Assembly: GCA_037178625.1 (NCBI GenBank)
Contig: CM074130.1
Location: 3,286,001 to 3,350,000 of the forward strand
From: Skeletonema tropicum
Taxonomy: Eukaryota; Bacillariophyta; Thalassiosirophyceae; Thalassiosirales; Thalassiosiraceae
Direction: 5' to 3'
DNA length: 64,000 bases
The first letter of the stretch is position 1. Every line of letters begins with the position of its first letter. Positions 1-10,724 of the stretch are shown here, one piece after another. The position numbers and the translations under genes were made by a program. Below the pieces are notes generated by a model. That model was not told where the DNA came from, ran no database searches, and saw only the letters and a list, made by a program, of their open reading frames with translations.

Positions 1-307
1 GTCGGTTCTTGAGCCATTTCTCAAGGATCCTGTCATTAACCTGAAGAGTAACAAAAGCTCTGAGAAGTATAAAGATTCGGCCAGGGATTCAATCGCAAAG
101 ATCGAAGGCAGGCTTAATGGAGTTTACAACTTGAAGAATCCGAACAAGAAGAAGGTGAAGCGTCAAGATGGATACTCTAACAGTGAAGATGACCACGCAA
201 ATTCTACTCAGCTCAGTGTGGAAGGTCAAGTTCAGAAAATGATTATGGAGGCAACGAGCCACGAAAATTTAGTCCAGGTATACATTGGATGGATGCCTTG
301 GATTTAG
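1..307 (+). CDS. ATR: ATR-type PI3K-like kinase, C-terminal end (partial)
   Basis: Reading from base 2 gives an uninterrupted frame that ends at a TAG at 305-307. The last ~30 residues are a FATC domain, with a core reading LSVEGQVQKMI, then an EAT-x6-L stretch and a terminal YIGWMPWI. The segment before it (EPFLKDPVINL, then IAKIEGRLNGV) matches the linker between kinase and FATC domains in ATR rather than in ATM, TOR or SMG1. An acidic, Lys-rich insert separates the two. ATR is the nuclear checkpoint kinase that responds to single-stranded DNA and stalled replication; the FATC tail is needed for its activity. The kinase domain lies upstream of the window. The gene converges on the EGF gene, with only 53 bases between the two stop codons. 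Family assignment is firm; ATR over its relatives rests on the linker. Confidence 0.85.
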   Translation, partial: SVLEPFLKDPVINLKSNKSSEKYKDSARDSIAKIEGRLNGVYNLKNPNKKKVKRQDGYSNSEDDHANSTQLSVEGQVQKMIMEATSHENLVQVYIGWMPWI

Positions 308-360
308 AGGAATGGAGAAGAGTGGAAAGTTTTCGTATGAATGCGTTTCTAAGTATAGTG

Positions 361-2466
361 TTACAATCTCGAGTCAAATGCGTAAGGTACTTTGTAGCCA
401 CAGTCGTCTCTTGTACCAACATTTCCTTGTCCGTCGCTGCTACCATATCCACTGAAACATTGACACAATCCTGTGTCTGTATTGCATACGCCTCGACCAG
501 AGCACTCGATAAATTCTTTCGTTCCTGTCTGGAGAGTGCTCATTGATAATATTCCGTCGATATCCGAGTGTGTGTTGGTGACAATTATCTCTGGGACATC
601 ACCCGTTGGCGACAGAAATTCAATCTCAACTTGCTGGCCGACGTCTCTGCATACTTGCAAGGAGTCTGCTTCGAGCGATGGAGCTCCAACGTAGATATGT
701 GGATCAGTGTAAGAGACAGAAACACTTTCAATTGTCGGGAGAGCATTGATTATTGCTTCCAACTCAGCAGCGGTATTTGTGACTGACACGGTGGCTGACT
801 CGTCACGAAATGAAAGCTCGAATAAGCCGGAATCGTCGCTGTCAAAACAAGTCAGCTGCTGTACTTCATTCTTCTGATGTTGTGAGTGTGGATCGTCTCC
901 AAAGGGACAACTTCTCAGTTCACATTGAAACCCATGATATCCTTCAGAGCACAAACATCCAAAAAGTTGGTCATGATCCCAAGTGAGAGGATCATTTGGG
1001 TTTGTCCCATAGGTAGATGGCGTCAAAACTCCGTTCACGCGGTTCTTTTGTGCAAGTGCAGACATGGATAAACATTCGCCATGGCCATTACAGTCGTTAG
1101 CGCATGTCATGTACTGACACGCTCCTCCTTCGAAGCCTTCAGCACATTCGCATTGTCCGCTTGTACGGTCACAAAGACCCATGTCAGAGCACTCTTTCAA
1201 GTCGTGAGCTGTATTATCGTCCGTGGGGAATGAGTGCCAACTCTTTCCCATGGGGCAGTCAATCAAGGCACAATCAGGCCCACTCCTTCCTTGTTCGCAT
1301 TCGCATCGATAGTTTGGAGGACCTGAACAAACACCTTTTCCTAGACATGCAGGTTCACCTGGGCAACTTGAAGTAGTCCCTGACTCCCTGAATCCGCAGT
1401 CCCCTCTTGTGCCAGCGTTACCGTATCCGTCGCTTGTAGCCCACTCAGCAAGACAGTCGCAAACACCCTTATCTTCGTCGCATGTTCCGTGCATTGAGCA
1501 AACATCTGACTCCTTGTCACCGGTAACAACTTTTTGAGAAGTGATGAGAGGGATATCTAACCCAGACGTCTGGCCAAGGAGCTTTCCATCAGGAATCAAA
1601 AGGGGCAAGTCGCCAAAGTTTTGCAGAAAGGTCACTTGGATCTGGTTACCAGACGAGATGCAAGCTTTATCTACACCAACCGTCCAAGATACCGCCACCT
1701 TTGGCTGCTGTCCGTCAAGACTTGACAATGCATTAATAGCGTCCATTACCTGGGACACGGATGCATCGACGGAAATAGGAGCCGTGGTCTTTTTATCAAA
1801 GCTCAAAGTGAAAGTACCAAAGTCTGCGTGACATTCAAGTAGCTGTACCTCGTTGTTTTGGCCCGTAGTCAGGGGATCGTCACCTTTCGCACACGTTCTA
1901 CGTGAACAATCATATCCGGTGTATCCCTTATCGCATAAGCAGCCGTACCAATTATCTGCCTCCCAAGTTTCGTAGGTATAAGTTGACATGCAGGCACCGT
2001 AATCTCTTTCATTACAGTCGACGTCTACGCAAATATCAGTGCTTGTACAACTACTCCTCAGCTCACCTGGATCCTGTAGTCGAGCCATTGCTTTTGCGGA
2101 GACGCATCGTCCTCTTCCCGAGCAGTCATTGGGACACATGAACCTTTCACATGCTGATCCTTCAAACAGTTTGTCACATTTGCATTGGCCGGTGTTTCGA
2201 TTGCAACTTCCTCGGTTCGAACATTCGGCTTCATGATGTGCTGAATCATCCGCCGACGCTGAATCACTGATTGCTTTCCCCCGAGGACACGTTCTCATAG
2301 AGCAATCTGCACCCGTGAATCCATCGAAGCAAGTGCACACACCCCACGGCGTTGTGCACTTGCCATTTCCCGAGCATGAGTTGGGACATGGGGTGTACTT
2401 TGAAGCTTGGACCGTAGGCTGGGCTGTCGCGGCAAGAACTAATGACAAAATGTTCCTTAACTTCAT
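361..2466 (-). CDS. Secreted two-module EGF-like cysteine-rich protein
   Basis: Single-exon frame of 701 residues starting at an ATG at 2466. Residues 1-21 form a signal peptide with a hydrophobic LSLVLAATA core. EGF-like modules follow (CSGNGKC, CTCFDGFTGADC, CLCDKGYTGYDC). The protein is an internal tandem duplication of about 340 residues. Each half has an EGF pair beginning CPxGK, an xCxNDCxGxGxC module, a GDDP spacer before an EVQ-L-C strand, and a beta-rich stretch with GTFTLSF or GLFELSF, and closes on a CDCL or CQCF EGF turn ending in DGxGNxGTRxDCG. There is no C-terminal membrane segment, so secretion or wall association is likely. The overall type recalls tenascin/teneurin-like EGF proteins. 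Ligand and role are unknown. Confidence 0.85.
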   Translation of the reverse strand: MKLRNILSLVLAATAQPTVQASKYTPCPNSCSGNGKCTTPWGVCTCFDGFTGADCSMRTCPRGKAISDSASADDSAHHEAECSNRGSCNRNTGQCKCDKLFEGSACERFMCPNDCSGRGRCVSAKAMARLQDPGELRSSCTSTDICVDVDCNERDYGACMSTYTYETWEADNWYGCLCDKGYTGYDCSRRTCAKGDDPLTTGQNNEVQLLECHADFGTFTLSFDKKTTAPISVDASVSQVMDAINALSSLDGQQPKVAVSWTVGVDKACISSGNQIQVTFLQNFGDLPLLIPDGKLLGQTSGLDIPLITSQKVVTGDKESDVCSMHGTCDEDKGVCDCLAEWATSDGYGNAGTRGDCGFRESGTTSSCPGEPACLGKGVCSGPPNYRCECEQGRSGPDCALIDCPMGKSWHSFPTDDNTAHDLKECSDMGLCDRTSGQCECAEGFEGGACQYMTCANDCNGHGECLSMSALAQKNRVNGVLTPSTYGTNPNDPLTWDHDQLFGCLCSEGYHGFQCELRSCPFGDDPHSQHQKNEVQQLTCFDSDDSGLFELSFRDESATVSVTNTAAELEAIINALPTIESVSVSYTDPHIYVGAPSLEADSLQVCRDVGQQVEIEFLSPTGDVPEIIVTNTHSDIDGILSMSTLQTGTKEFIECSGRGVCNTDTGLCQCFSGYGSSDGQGNVGTRDDCGYKVPYAFDSRL

Positions 2467-2932
2467 TGCTCAAATTCTTCACTCATTTTCGATCACAGAG
2501 TGACTCGTTCTCATGAAAAAGTGAATGAAAGAAGAAATAATGATCTCCACAGCTTTAAACTTTTTAAATTTTATTCAAATAAAGTATATTTAGTGTCATT
2601 GGCGCCACTTTTCCAGCCCTCTATTCCCTTGTAGGAGATGAGCATAGGTAGCACGGTATTGTTCATGGATAGGGTATTGTAATCCGGTGAACCGCTTCTT
2701 TCTTTGTAGGAGGAGACTGAAGCAGGTCGGCAGCAAGTCTCGCTCAGATCCTTTCTCGCCAAAACGATAGGTGTCTTATTATGTTCCACGCATCAAGGCG
2801 TCAGCAAAAATCAAAAATCTCACGTCAACGCGCAACTCTTCTTTGAACTCGATGGAACTGAATTCGATTGACACCAATCCTACAACCTCAACACCAATCT
2901 TTATTGGTCGACATAACGCCAGTGTATTCACC
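2467..2932. other. Divergent promoter region
   Basis: About 470 bases between two divergently transcribed genes (EGF protein to the left, FAM210-like protein to the right). The part near 2540-2590 is A/T rich. An in-frame upstream extension of the right-hand gene from 2771 is open, but it begins without an ATG and lacks a targeting signature, so it is treated as 5' untranslated. No other motif was recognised. Confidence 0.4.
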
Positions 2933-3559
2933 ATGACCCGCTCATCACGAGTCTTTCTTTTTGCGAAATCTCTCATCATTGCTCTGGCAGTCCTAGAAGA
3001 TGGAGTTCTGTCCTTCCAAGCAACCACCTCCACTGTGACGGGGCTTCATCATAGAAGTGGTTGCGTTACCGCTCAACTTGCTCCACAGAATCCATCGTCT
3101 CCTTCATCTTCGGCACTCCATGTTTTCAAAACTGAAGAAGAAACAAAATCAGAATCAGTAGCATCAACGCCATCTGTCGAAGAGACAACTGAAAAGTTTG
3201 GCCTAGAAGCGGGCTTGTTTCAATCTCTCAAAAGCAACGATGGTGCCTCTGCCAAATCACTTCTAGCAAAATACGGAGTTGCTTATCTTGCCACCTCGAT
3301 CCCACTTGCGATTGTTTCGTTTGCAATCTGCTACGCTCTTGTTGATAATGGAGTCGATGTGGGTGCGTTACTGGCCAAGGTCGGAATTGAAGCAGGAGAT
3401 AATGGAGAAAAGGCGGGGACATTTGCCATTGCATATGCTGCTCATAAGGCAGCTAGTCCAATTCGATTCCCCCCGACTGTGTTATTGACTCCTGTGGTGG
3501 CCAAACTTATTGGAAAGGAGCCTAATGAAGAGGTTGAGGGAGCTGTGAGTGAAGAGTAA
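2933..3559 (+). CDS. FAM210/DUF1279-domain membrane protein, probably plastid-targeted
   Basis: The preferred start is the ATG at 2933, giving 208 residues. The N-terminus is a basic-hydrophobic signal (RVFLFAKSLIIALAVLEDGVLS) followed at once by FQ. This resembles the cleavage-site phenylalanine of diatom plastid pre-sequences, and a Ser/Pro-rich transit region comes next. The conserved core starts at LLAKYGVAYLATS, contains the hydrophobic IPLAIVSFAICYALV segment, and ends with KAGTFAIAYAAHKAASP, then IRFPPTVLLTPVVAKLI, which is the DUF1279 signature of FAM210 proteins. Animal FAM210A/B are mitochondrial inner-membrane proteins; plants and algae have organelle versions. The acidic C-terminus is typical. 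Molecular function is not established. The targeting call is inference; the domain call is strong. Confidence 0.82.
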   Translation: MTRSSRVFLFAKSLIIALAVLEDGVLSFQATTSTVTGLHHRSGCVTAQLAPQNPSSPSSSALHVFKTEEETKSESVASTPSVEETTEKFGLEAGLFQSLKSNDGASAKSLLAKYGVAYLATSIPLAIVSFAICYALVDNGVDVGALLAKVGIEAGDNGEKAGTFAIAYAAHKAASPIRFPPTVLLTPVVAKLIGKEPNEEVEGAVSEE

Positions 3560-4338
3560 ACAATATGTCACACTCTATAGATGTGTATAAATAGATGATT
3601 GGGTTGCGGGTTGAGAGAGTAGGAAGAGGGAATATTATTGGTACTGGATGGCTTCGATACTGATAATATTGGGACTGCATGAGTTGAATGAAAAACATCG
3701 GGATGTTGCTGGGTACTAGACTTGTTTACATGAAAGATTGAAAGTTAAATCAGCGATAACATTCTTGCAGAAGAGAGAGGAAGATATCCCACAAAATTGA
3801 TTATGTGAGTCAGCTTTTTGGATAGTAGGATTAGACATAGAAGACAAAAGCAGTTTTGACACACAAGTCATATTAGGTGTTGAATTGTTAGAAGCACATT
3901 ATTGGAAAAGGCTGACGTGGTGAACTATTTAAATAAACCTCCTTGATATGAATTTCCAGAAATAGAACAGATTACGTTGTTTTTGCAATTATGATCATGA
4001 TGTTCCTTTGATATGAACCATCAGGAGTTGTCTTCGGTTTGGTTGATGTTTGCTTGGAGGTTTGATGACACCCAACAGTAGGTAACAGTACGTGAGCCTC
4101 TTACATAAGTAGATCATAGATCATCGCAAACCGCAAACCAAGCTAAAAACAGCACATCTCACATCTCAAAAACCATACATGGTCAATCTTATCTCCTATC
4201 TAAGAGATAGAGAGACACTTCGAAGCTGTTGTAGAATGATAAACAACTAATACTTGATCCTATGTTCTACATCATCTACTTCTTTGATGACTTAAAATAT
4301 AATTGATTATTTGACACGAACCAACCCGACCGGTTAAG
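3560..4338. other. Intergenic stretch, no gene seen
   Basis: About 780 bases of A/T-rich sequence between the FAM210-like stop and the CABLES-like start. It contains short repeats of GATCAT type around 3985-4130 but no coding frame with recognisable content. It should hold the terminator of the left gene and the promoter of the right gene. Confidence 0.35.
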
Positions 4339-7283
4339 ATGGATAAGTCTAGCGTCAATCAACAAGGAGCTGTTGCTCCTCTATCAACACCAGCGAGCCT
4401 ACCAATCCCGCCCGCCATCAAGCCTACCTCTCGAGCAAGAACATATCGCATTCCAAACACAAGTGATGCTGCCGCTGGTGCGCTCACGGGGGACCACGAA
4501 AACGCTGCAGTGGAGAAAAATGCTACTAAGCAACAATCATCATGCTACTTCAGAATCGTTTCTCTGGGCCACTCGAGAAATTGCGGCATTGGACTTCCTC
4601 ATGAATGTGCCCATGAAGGCTGAAAGAGAAATAGTTCGTGCAGGTTTGAGTGGAGAGCGTTGGCAACATAAGCACGCTAAGAAGGACCAGAATAGCTCTG
4701 CTCCTACGAAAAACGTTCTCGTCTCTTACGAGACCCAGCATGTTGTAGATGAGGAAAACATTCAACATTTGAGTACTTTTGATGCAAATGGAAGCGTATA
4801 CGTTGAAAGTGACACCAATACTACAACGACTGGGGTTGCATCAGCTTTGAGTGGTACAGAGCACAGAAGCCACTCTGCGGGGGGCAGATGGTGGGAAAGG
4901 TTGATTCTCAAAGACAAGCGCTTTTTCTCCGCTGCAAATCAGCAAATGCAAAGAAGGATAGAATCAGAGATGGAAGAGAAGGAGCTGGAGAGACCAACAG
5001 AGTCACCATCGTTGGCCATGATGACTGACGAACACGATAAAGTTAACAATGTGAAGGAACATACTCCTAGAACTACTACTGCTGCAAGAAGTGTTGGAGT
5101 TCCTGGAAGGCGTCTGGATGGGAGAGATGCCCCAGCTGTTTCAATACCAAACGAATTCCGATGTCGCCCTCCGAAAACTGCGGCAAGACAAGCTGCTGTT
5201 CGGGAATGGGAAATAAAGGTAGCTTGGGATGGAATTAGAAGTGAAGGTGCTGAAGATTCTTCAAATGCATTACTGGATGCACGTGTCTTCTTCTCTGCCA
5301 AGAAGTCTTATCCTGTTGCAGTATTTTCTACGATAAAATATGAGCCACAGAAGGAGGCAGCGGCGCGTCGGAGGAAGAAGTTGGAAGAGTTAGGTGGTGG
5401 AGGCATGCAGTTTGTTTTACCGGAGAGAGACTGGAGTAAGTATTTTGTATTTCATCATGTTTTATTTTTTGAAAATGCACATGATATGCTCATACACATA
5501 GTTGCCGCCTACAGGAGGTATATCTTATCGGGCACTATTACCAAATGAAGTAGCAAAACCCAATAGAGCATTCAACAGATTGCTCGCAGGAAGTAGAGGG
5601 CCAGAAGAGATGAAAAGAAAGAGTCCAACCTCGGGCAATCATTTAGATAGTTCTATGAGTGGCGACTCTTATGATAGTGATGATGATGACTCAGAGTCCT
5701 CCTCTGAAGATTCAGGAACATATGTATGCGGATTCATAGATGATCCTGAGTGGGTCTCAGGTAGGCACCGTCACGTAATGGTTGGAGATAAGAATGTCGG
5801 TCCAATTGTTTCATCTACGATTCAATTTGTCAAGCCAAGTGAGTTAAAGAGAGAATTGAACAACAAATTTCGGGAAAGGTTCGATGGTTGGGAACCGCCG
5901 AAGTCACAACGCAAATAGTGAGTATAATTGTTCATGTATGTGTGGAATTTTTGCCTATGATGTTTGTCCTCATTGCGATGCATTTATACACTACGATTCT
6001 TTCAGTATCGGAGCGAAAGTAATTGAAGGAGTTTACACGCTCATGGACCCCACAGAAACAACACGAGATGATGACGATGGACTTGATGACAGCTTGGGAA
6101 GGCAGAGATCTGGCTCAATCGCAGAACGTAATGTAATACGTATGCCACCATCACTCACTCTCTCAAAAATCCGAAGCTTAAAGCAACAGGCTCTCATGGC
6201 CTGCATTAGATCAAAGATTGAGATTTCTACATTAGCACTAGCTTGTGTTTACTTTGAGCGGCTCTGCTTGGACTGCAGAGGTTAGTCGTGCCCATGTCTA
6301 TTCATTTCACTGTTTCTTGGTACTTATAATCTCAACTCATGCATCTCTACAATACTACCAATTACAGTTGACAAATCGAACAGAAGGCTTTCGTTTGCCG
6401 CATCTCTCCTTCTAGCTGCCAAAATGAATGAATCTAACTCTATGATTGCCTTCACAGATCCTGGAGCGGAAACAAACAACAAACAGAATATAATAGAATC
6501 ATTTGTAAAGCCAAGTAGGAAATCGACGAAAATATTCGAGTCTCTGGTTGTCTTCTTCACACACGACTGGAGTCCTCTCTCTGAAGGAGCTGTTCGCGGC
6601 TGAATGGATCGTTTTTACGTCTTTGGGCTTCTCCCTGAAAGCTAGACCGTCAGAGGTTGCATTCCATTTCAAGCGTCTGTTACGGTGAGTTTGTATTGAC
6701 TTTCATCATTTCTTTCTAATGCTCCATCCAATCTGACTTTTTTGTCATCTCAAGCGTGCTTGAGTGGAATGCTCGAAGCTATCTTGGATCTGAAATGTAT
6801 CGGCAATGGCAAGATAGCTTAGTTGATGAATCTCTTCAGAAAGAGAGGCGTGAAGCTAGACGTGAAAGAATGGTCAAGAAGAAGGATCGTAAACTCCTAC
6901 GGCTGCAACGGAAGCTACACCAGACTCAAGCTGAGGAAGCATCAAGTCGCAGGTCGTCTGCAACGCAGGCAGATGCATTGGAAACGCCGCGCCGTATATC
7001 TTCCACGACTTCTCTTGAAGACTTTAAGGCTCTTAAGATAGATAGTGCAATATCGAGGCCGAAAACTTCTCCAGAGCCAGCTCATGCTCCAGCTGAACTT
7101 GCGTCACCCTCGAGACGTGGAAGTTTGTTTTCACGTCTTGCGCGTCCAAAGAATGCAAGTTATGGAAAAGATCTGGATAAAGTCTCGAAGGGAAAAGAGA
7201 TGACACACTCAGCGTCTGTTCCGGATTTGCGGTCTCCAGTCTCTCGTGGGAGAAAAAATGGATTTGATTCACACCATCCATGA
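4339..7283 (+). CDS. CABLES: CABLES-family cyclin-box protein, seven exons
   Basis: Proposed exons are 4339-4477, 4554-5435, 5515-5917, 6006-6280, 6368-6514, 6573-6684 and 6755-7283 (828 residues). Most junctions are clear: GTAAGT at 5436, GTGAGT at 5918, GTTAGT at 6281 and GTGAGT at 6685, each joining in frame to a pyrimidine-rich AG. CABLES hallmarks are TREIAALDFL near the N-terminus, WEPPKSQRKYIGAKVIEG, SLTLSKIRSLK, ALACVYFERLCLD, NRRLSFAASLLLAAKMN and SLKELFAAEWIVFTSLGF. The last four lie in the cyclin box. In animals CABLES proteins link CDKs with tyrosine kinases. The C-terminal ~170 residues are basic, Ser-rich and not conserved. Weak points: the first intron (76 nt, GTGCGC donor) and a 58-nt intron at 6515-6572 were chosen because they restore the conserved frame. 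Starts at 4466 or 4520 would avoid the first intron. Confidence 0.78.
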
Positions 7284-7459
7284 ATCTGAACACGAGGTCA
7301 CACAAGTTACGAAGTCTGACGATGGTTTCTTTGTTTGATCTACGCTGTAGCCTAAAAATATCTGTGCAATAATTTTGTCTTTGCTTCTCTACTAATCTTA
7401 CAGGCTTTATATTTTTAGGAACAGAGTTCATCGCTTGGCGTGAAAACACTCACCCTTGT

Positions 7460-10195
7460 CTAATTGTCACGCTGCCAGTTTCCTCCCCAGTTCTGTCCTC
7501 CTCCAGCGGAAGGACCAGATGACCAGCCAGAACCTCCTGTGTTGGAGGAATCGTTTGTGGTGCCTTGCAATCCAAGCGGTTGTTGGTGAAGGTGAGATTG
7601 TTGCTGGAACTGTTGGTTGCCATCTGATCCCGAATGGCTTCCCTTTGTTATGGTCATTGTTTTGCTGGTTGAATCCTCCCTGCTGCATTCCATACTGGTC
7701 CATGCCTGAAGGTGCCCCGGGTTGACCGTAGCCGCCGCCGTGTCCGTAGCCCATGTTGTAGGAAGGGGCAGCTCCATAGCCACCTCCCATTCCTTGATAA
7801 TTGTTTCCATATTGGTTGTTTCCATATTGGTTGTTGTTGTTGCGGTTTCCACGGTATCCACCACGACCACCCTTCTGGTAATTATCCCTCATGTTTCCGC
7901 CACGATTGCGGTCATCATGGTGGGAAGGAGCACCATAGGGGTATCCTCCTCCTTGTCCCATGACTTGGCTGTAACCACCGAACTGTCCAGCAAATTGCTG
8001 TCCATATCCGTATTGCATGCCATAGGGATGGTTGTACTGGCCGTACATGAACGCAGGGTTCGGGTATTGCATGCCAGGCATTCCTGGGGGCATGGCCGCA
8101 TTGTTGTTTGTACTAGTGTTGTTGTTGTTGTTGTTACTGTCATTACCAGAAACTCCGCTGGCATTATTTCCAGCGCTTGGGGTGCTTTGCATCATTCCGT
8201 AAGGTCCTTGCTGTGTTGTCTCAGGTTTTTGGTTGCTGTTGATTCACAGCACCCCCAAGATTTGGCCCGTTCTGGAAGTGAGGCATGTTGCCAAGAGCAC
8301 TTGGTACACCAGGAGGCATTCCATACATGCCCATTCCACCATATTGGGGCATACCGGAATTCATGTGACCACCCAAATCATTACTGAATGACTGAGGTTG
8401 AGATTGGGTAGTTTTTGTCTCTGGGGCAGGTTTATCTTCTGTCTTTGGCGCAAGAGTGGTATTTTCTAATTTCGTCTCAAGTTCGTGAACAAAAGTCGCA
8501 CCAGCGGGAATACCAGGCATAGATAGTCCTGGAGGGGGACGAGCAGGAGAGGGCTGGGGAGCGGCAGGAGCAGCAGCGGCAGTCTCAGGTGGTTGCAGGG
8601 GGTGCTTGAGAAGTCTTCGTCTCGGTCACAACATCGTCATTCTCAGGGGCAAATGATCCAAATCCAAAATCCAACTCCCCGTCATTATCGTCTCCAGTCT
8701 CCCAGTGACCCATATTGAGCACATTACTGGGCTTGACTCCGGTAGGTGCAGCAGGCGCGGCAGGAGCTGCAGGTTGTGAAAGTGGCACTGACACTGGTTC
8801 TGGCTCGGGCAGAGACGATGTATGTACAATTTCGACAGAGGGTTTTGTTGACTCAGATGCATCAATAATTGGTTCCCATCCGGAAGCATTAATATTGGCG
8901 CCATTCACTGAAGCTGGGAGCACACTATCTAAAGATACTCCAAATGAGCTTTCTTGAATCAAATCTTGCTCTGGTTCTGGCATGGGTTCTGGCTCCGCAA
9001 TAGGCTCTTCAACTTCGACGGCCACAAGGGCTGGTTCCTCGATCTCGATCTCAATCTCAGGCTCAACAATTGTAGGTGCTTGTGCAGGAATAGGCTTTGC
9101 TTTCGCTGCTGCAATCAAATGTGCCCCTCCTTTAGCTCCCCAGACATTTCCTGATGTGGGTGCGGCCGGAGGCAAAGCTGATGATGTAGGCAATCCCGAT
9201 GGAGTTGGATCCTCAGGAGACAGCATATTAACGGGCTCAGGAGTAAGATCCACTGTAACTTGCTCCTGTTCCTGTTCGATTGGAACCTCCGATACTTCTG
9301 GCTGTTGTGGTTCAGGAGGAGGCACTGGTTGAGGAGCAGCTCTCTTCGGAGCTGGAGCAGCAGCGATATTAGCAAATGATGTTGCTCCCCAAGCTCCCTT
9401 TGGAGCAGGAGCAGCTGTTACTGGAGTAGGTACAGGTGCAGGCTCTTGCTTTGGAACTGCCGGTGCTGGTGCTGGAACTGTTGCTGGAGCAGGTTGCGCT
9501 GCTGCCTTTTTCTGCTGTGCACCAGTTCTATCTCCTCCACGTCTGTCACCACCAAAGCGTCCGGTCGATCGACCTCCCCGACCTTCTCCACGGTCTCTAA
9601 CACCGCGACCACCATCCCCTCTGTTTCCATTGAATCTATCACTCCTCCTCTCACCTCCACCGCCACCGCTGGATTTTGTGCCCCTATCATTACGGGCTCC
9701 TCCACCAGATGACTTTCTTTCGGAGGTTTTCTTAGTTGACTTTCGATCAACGGCTTCCCATTCAGATTCTCGCTTCGGTTCGCCTTCTTCCCACCATTCC
9801 GAAATCTTAGCTTGGATTTGTTCTTCGTCTCCCTTGCATTGTTTTACTAGGGCGTCAAGATCCTTTCTTTTCCAAGTAGGGCATATTTCACGGAACTGCG
9901 AAGAAGATACGATAAGTGGACATAAGATGTGAGCAGTGGATTAAAGATACTGGAACATGATGAGCAAATTTAAAATGGAGCACCTTTATTTCATTTGCGG
10001 TACCTCCATTGATTCTTGATGCAAATAGGACGATGATTCATCGCACAGATAATTAGTGCAGCCTCTAAACCCGGGCCGATCTTCTTCCACGACCGCAAAT
10101 CAAAAAAATGCTGCAGCTGCGTAGCTTACCTTGTCCGCTATTTTTCCGTCTGATGATTTTTTCGAACCTCCGCGACCGTTATAATTAGAAGGCAT
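7460..10195 (-). CDS. Def1-like CUE-domain, Pro/Gln/Gly-rich protein with frame changes
   Basis: Exon 1 is 10195-10130 (22 codons, MPSNYNGRGGSKKSS). A 234-nt GTAAGC intron follows, and exon 2 starts at 9895. The N-terminal fold FREICPTWKRKDLDALV, continued by EEQIQAKISEWWEEG and a basic WEAVDRK segment, resembles the CUE domain and following basic tract of yeast Def1, which promotes removal of stalled RNA polymerase II. RGG-type repeats (9540-9700) follow, then a long A/P/E-rich region with GAWGATSFANIAA, then an N/Q/G/Y-rich tail ending GGGQNWGGNWQRDN at 7460. The reading frame shifts by +1 three times: at the TGA at 8587-8585, at the TGA at 8223-8221, and near 7630-7650. Short introns (8629-8554, 76 nt; 8247-8211, 37 nt), homopolymer errors or real +1 frameshifting could explain the first two; no good intron was found for the third. 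The Def1 link rests on the N-terminus only. Confidence 0.6.
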
Positions 10196-10724
10196 ATTTT
10201 TATAGTATATTTATGAAAGTAGAATAAGTGGATGCTGTGTGTTTCCTGGTGAAGAGGGGTGGCGGCGTTAGGACCAATGATGATGGCTAAAGATTGAAAA
10301 CAATTTGTTGCGCTCGCAAGCATGCAGGTTGGAGAGGGTTCGCTGTCGGGGAGTGCAAAAATGCGGCAAAAGATCTTCAGCGAGGCGAAGAAGCGGCCTG
10401 CTGGTTGTGGACAGCAGGCTGCGGTCAGTCCGTCACTAAGAAAAGAGGGGGGGGGAGGGGGGAAGGGTAATAAGGGAGAAACCCCGGTGAAGAGCGCCCC
10501 AAAAGTATGACGTGTTAGAACTTTCCAAAACCTTTGAAAAGCCTTTGAACTTGGATTTTGGAGCCTCGTGTGTGACCTTCTTGTGAAGATTTAAAGAGGT
10601 GTTGTTGTGGATGCAGCGCCGCGTATCAAACAACTATTCGACTGGAAACACTTGGAACGGTTCGTAGGGATGCAATAGAAGTTGCTGTTTCTTGATTGGC
10701 CGCTTTTTATACTAATTTTGAAGT
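10196..10724. other. Divergent promoter region
   Basis: About 530 bases between the Def1-like gene (leftward) and the SANT-like gene (rightward). It includes a G-rich run at about 10446-10464 and short open frames with no recognisable content. Promoters for both genes are expected here; no specific element could be identified. Confidence 0.35.

Noticed and set aside
2771..2932. N-terminal extension of the FAM210-like protein
   Set aside because: It lacks an ATG at its start and pushes the signal peptide to an internal position. The ATG at 2933 gives a standard targeting sequence.
7722..8387. Long Val/Ser-rich plus-strand frame opposite the Def1-like gene
   Set aside because: It is the antisense shadow of a low-complexity Gly/Asn/Tyr-rich coding region; it has no domain or targeting logic.
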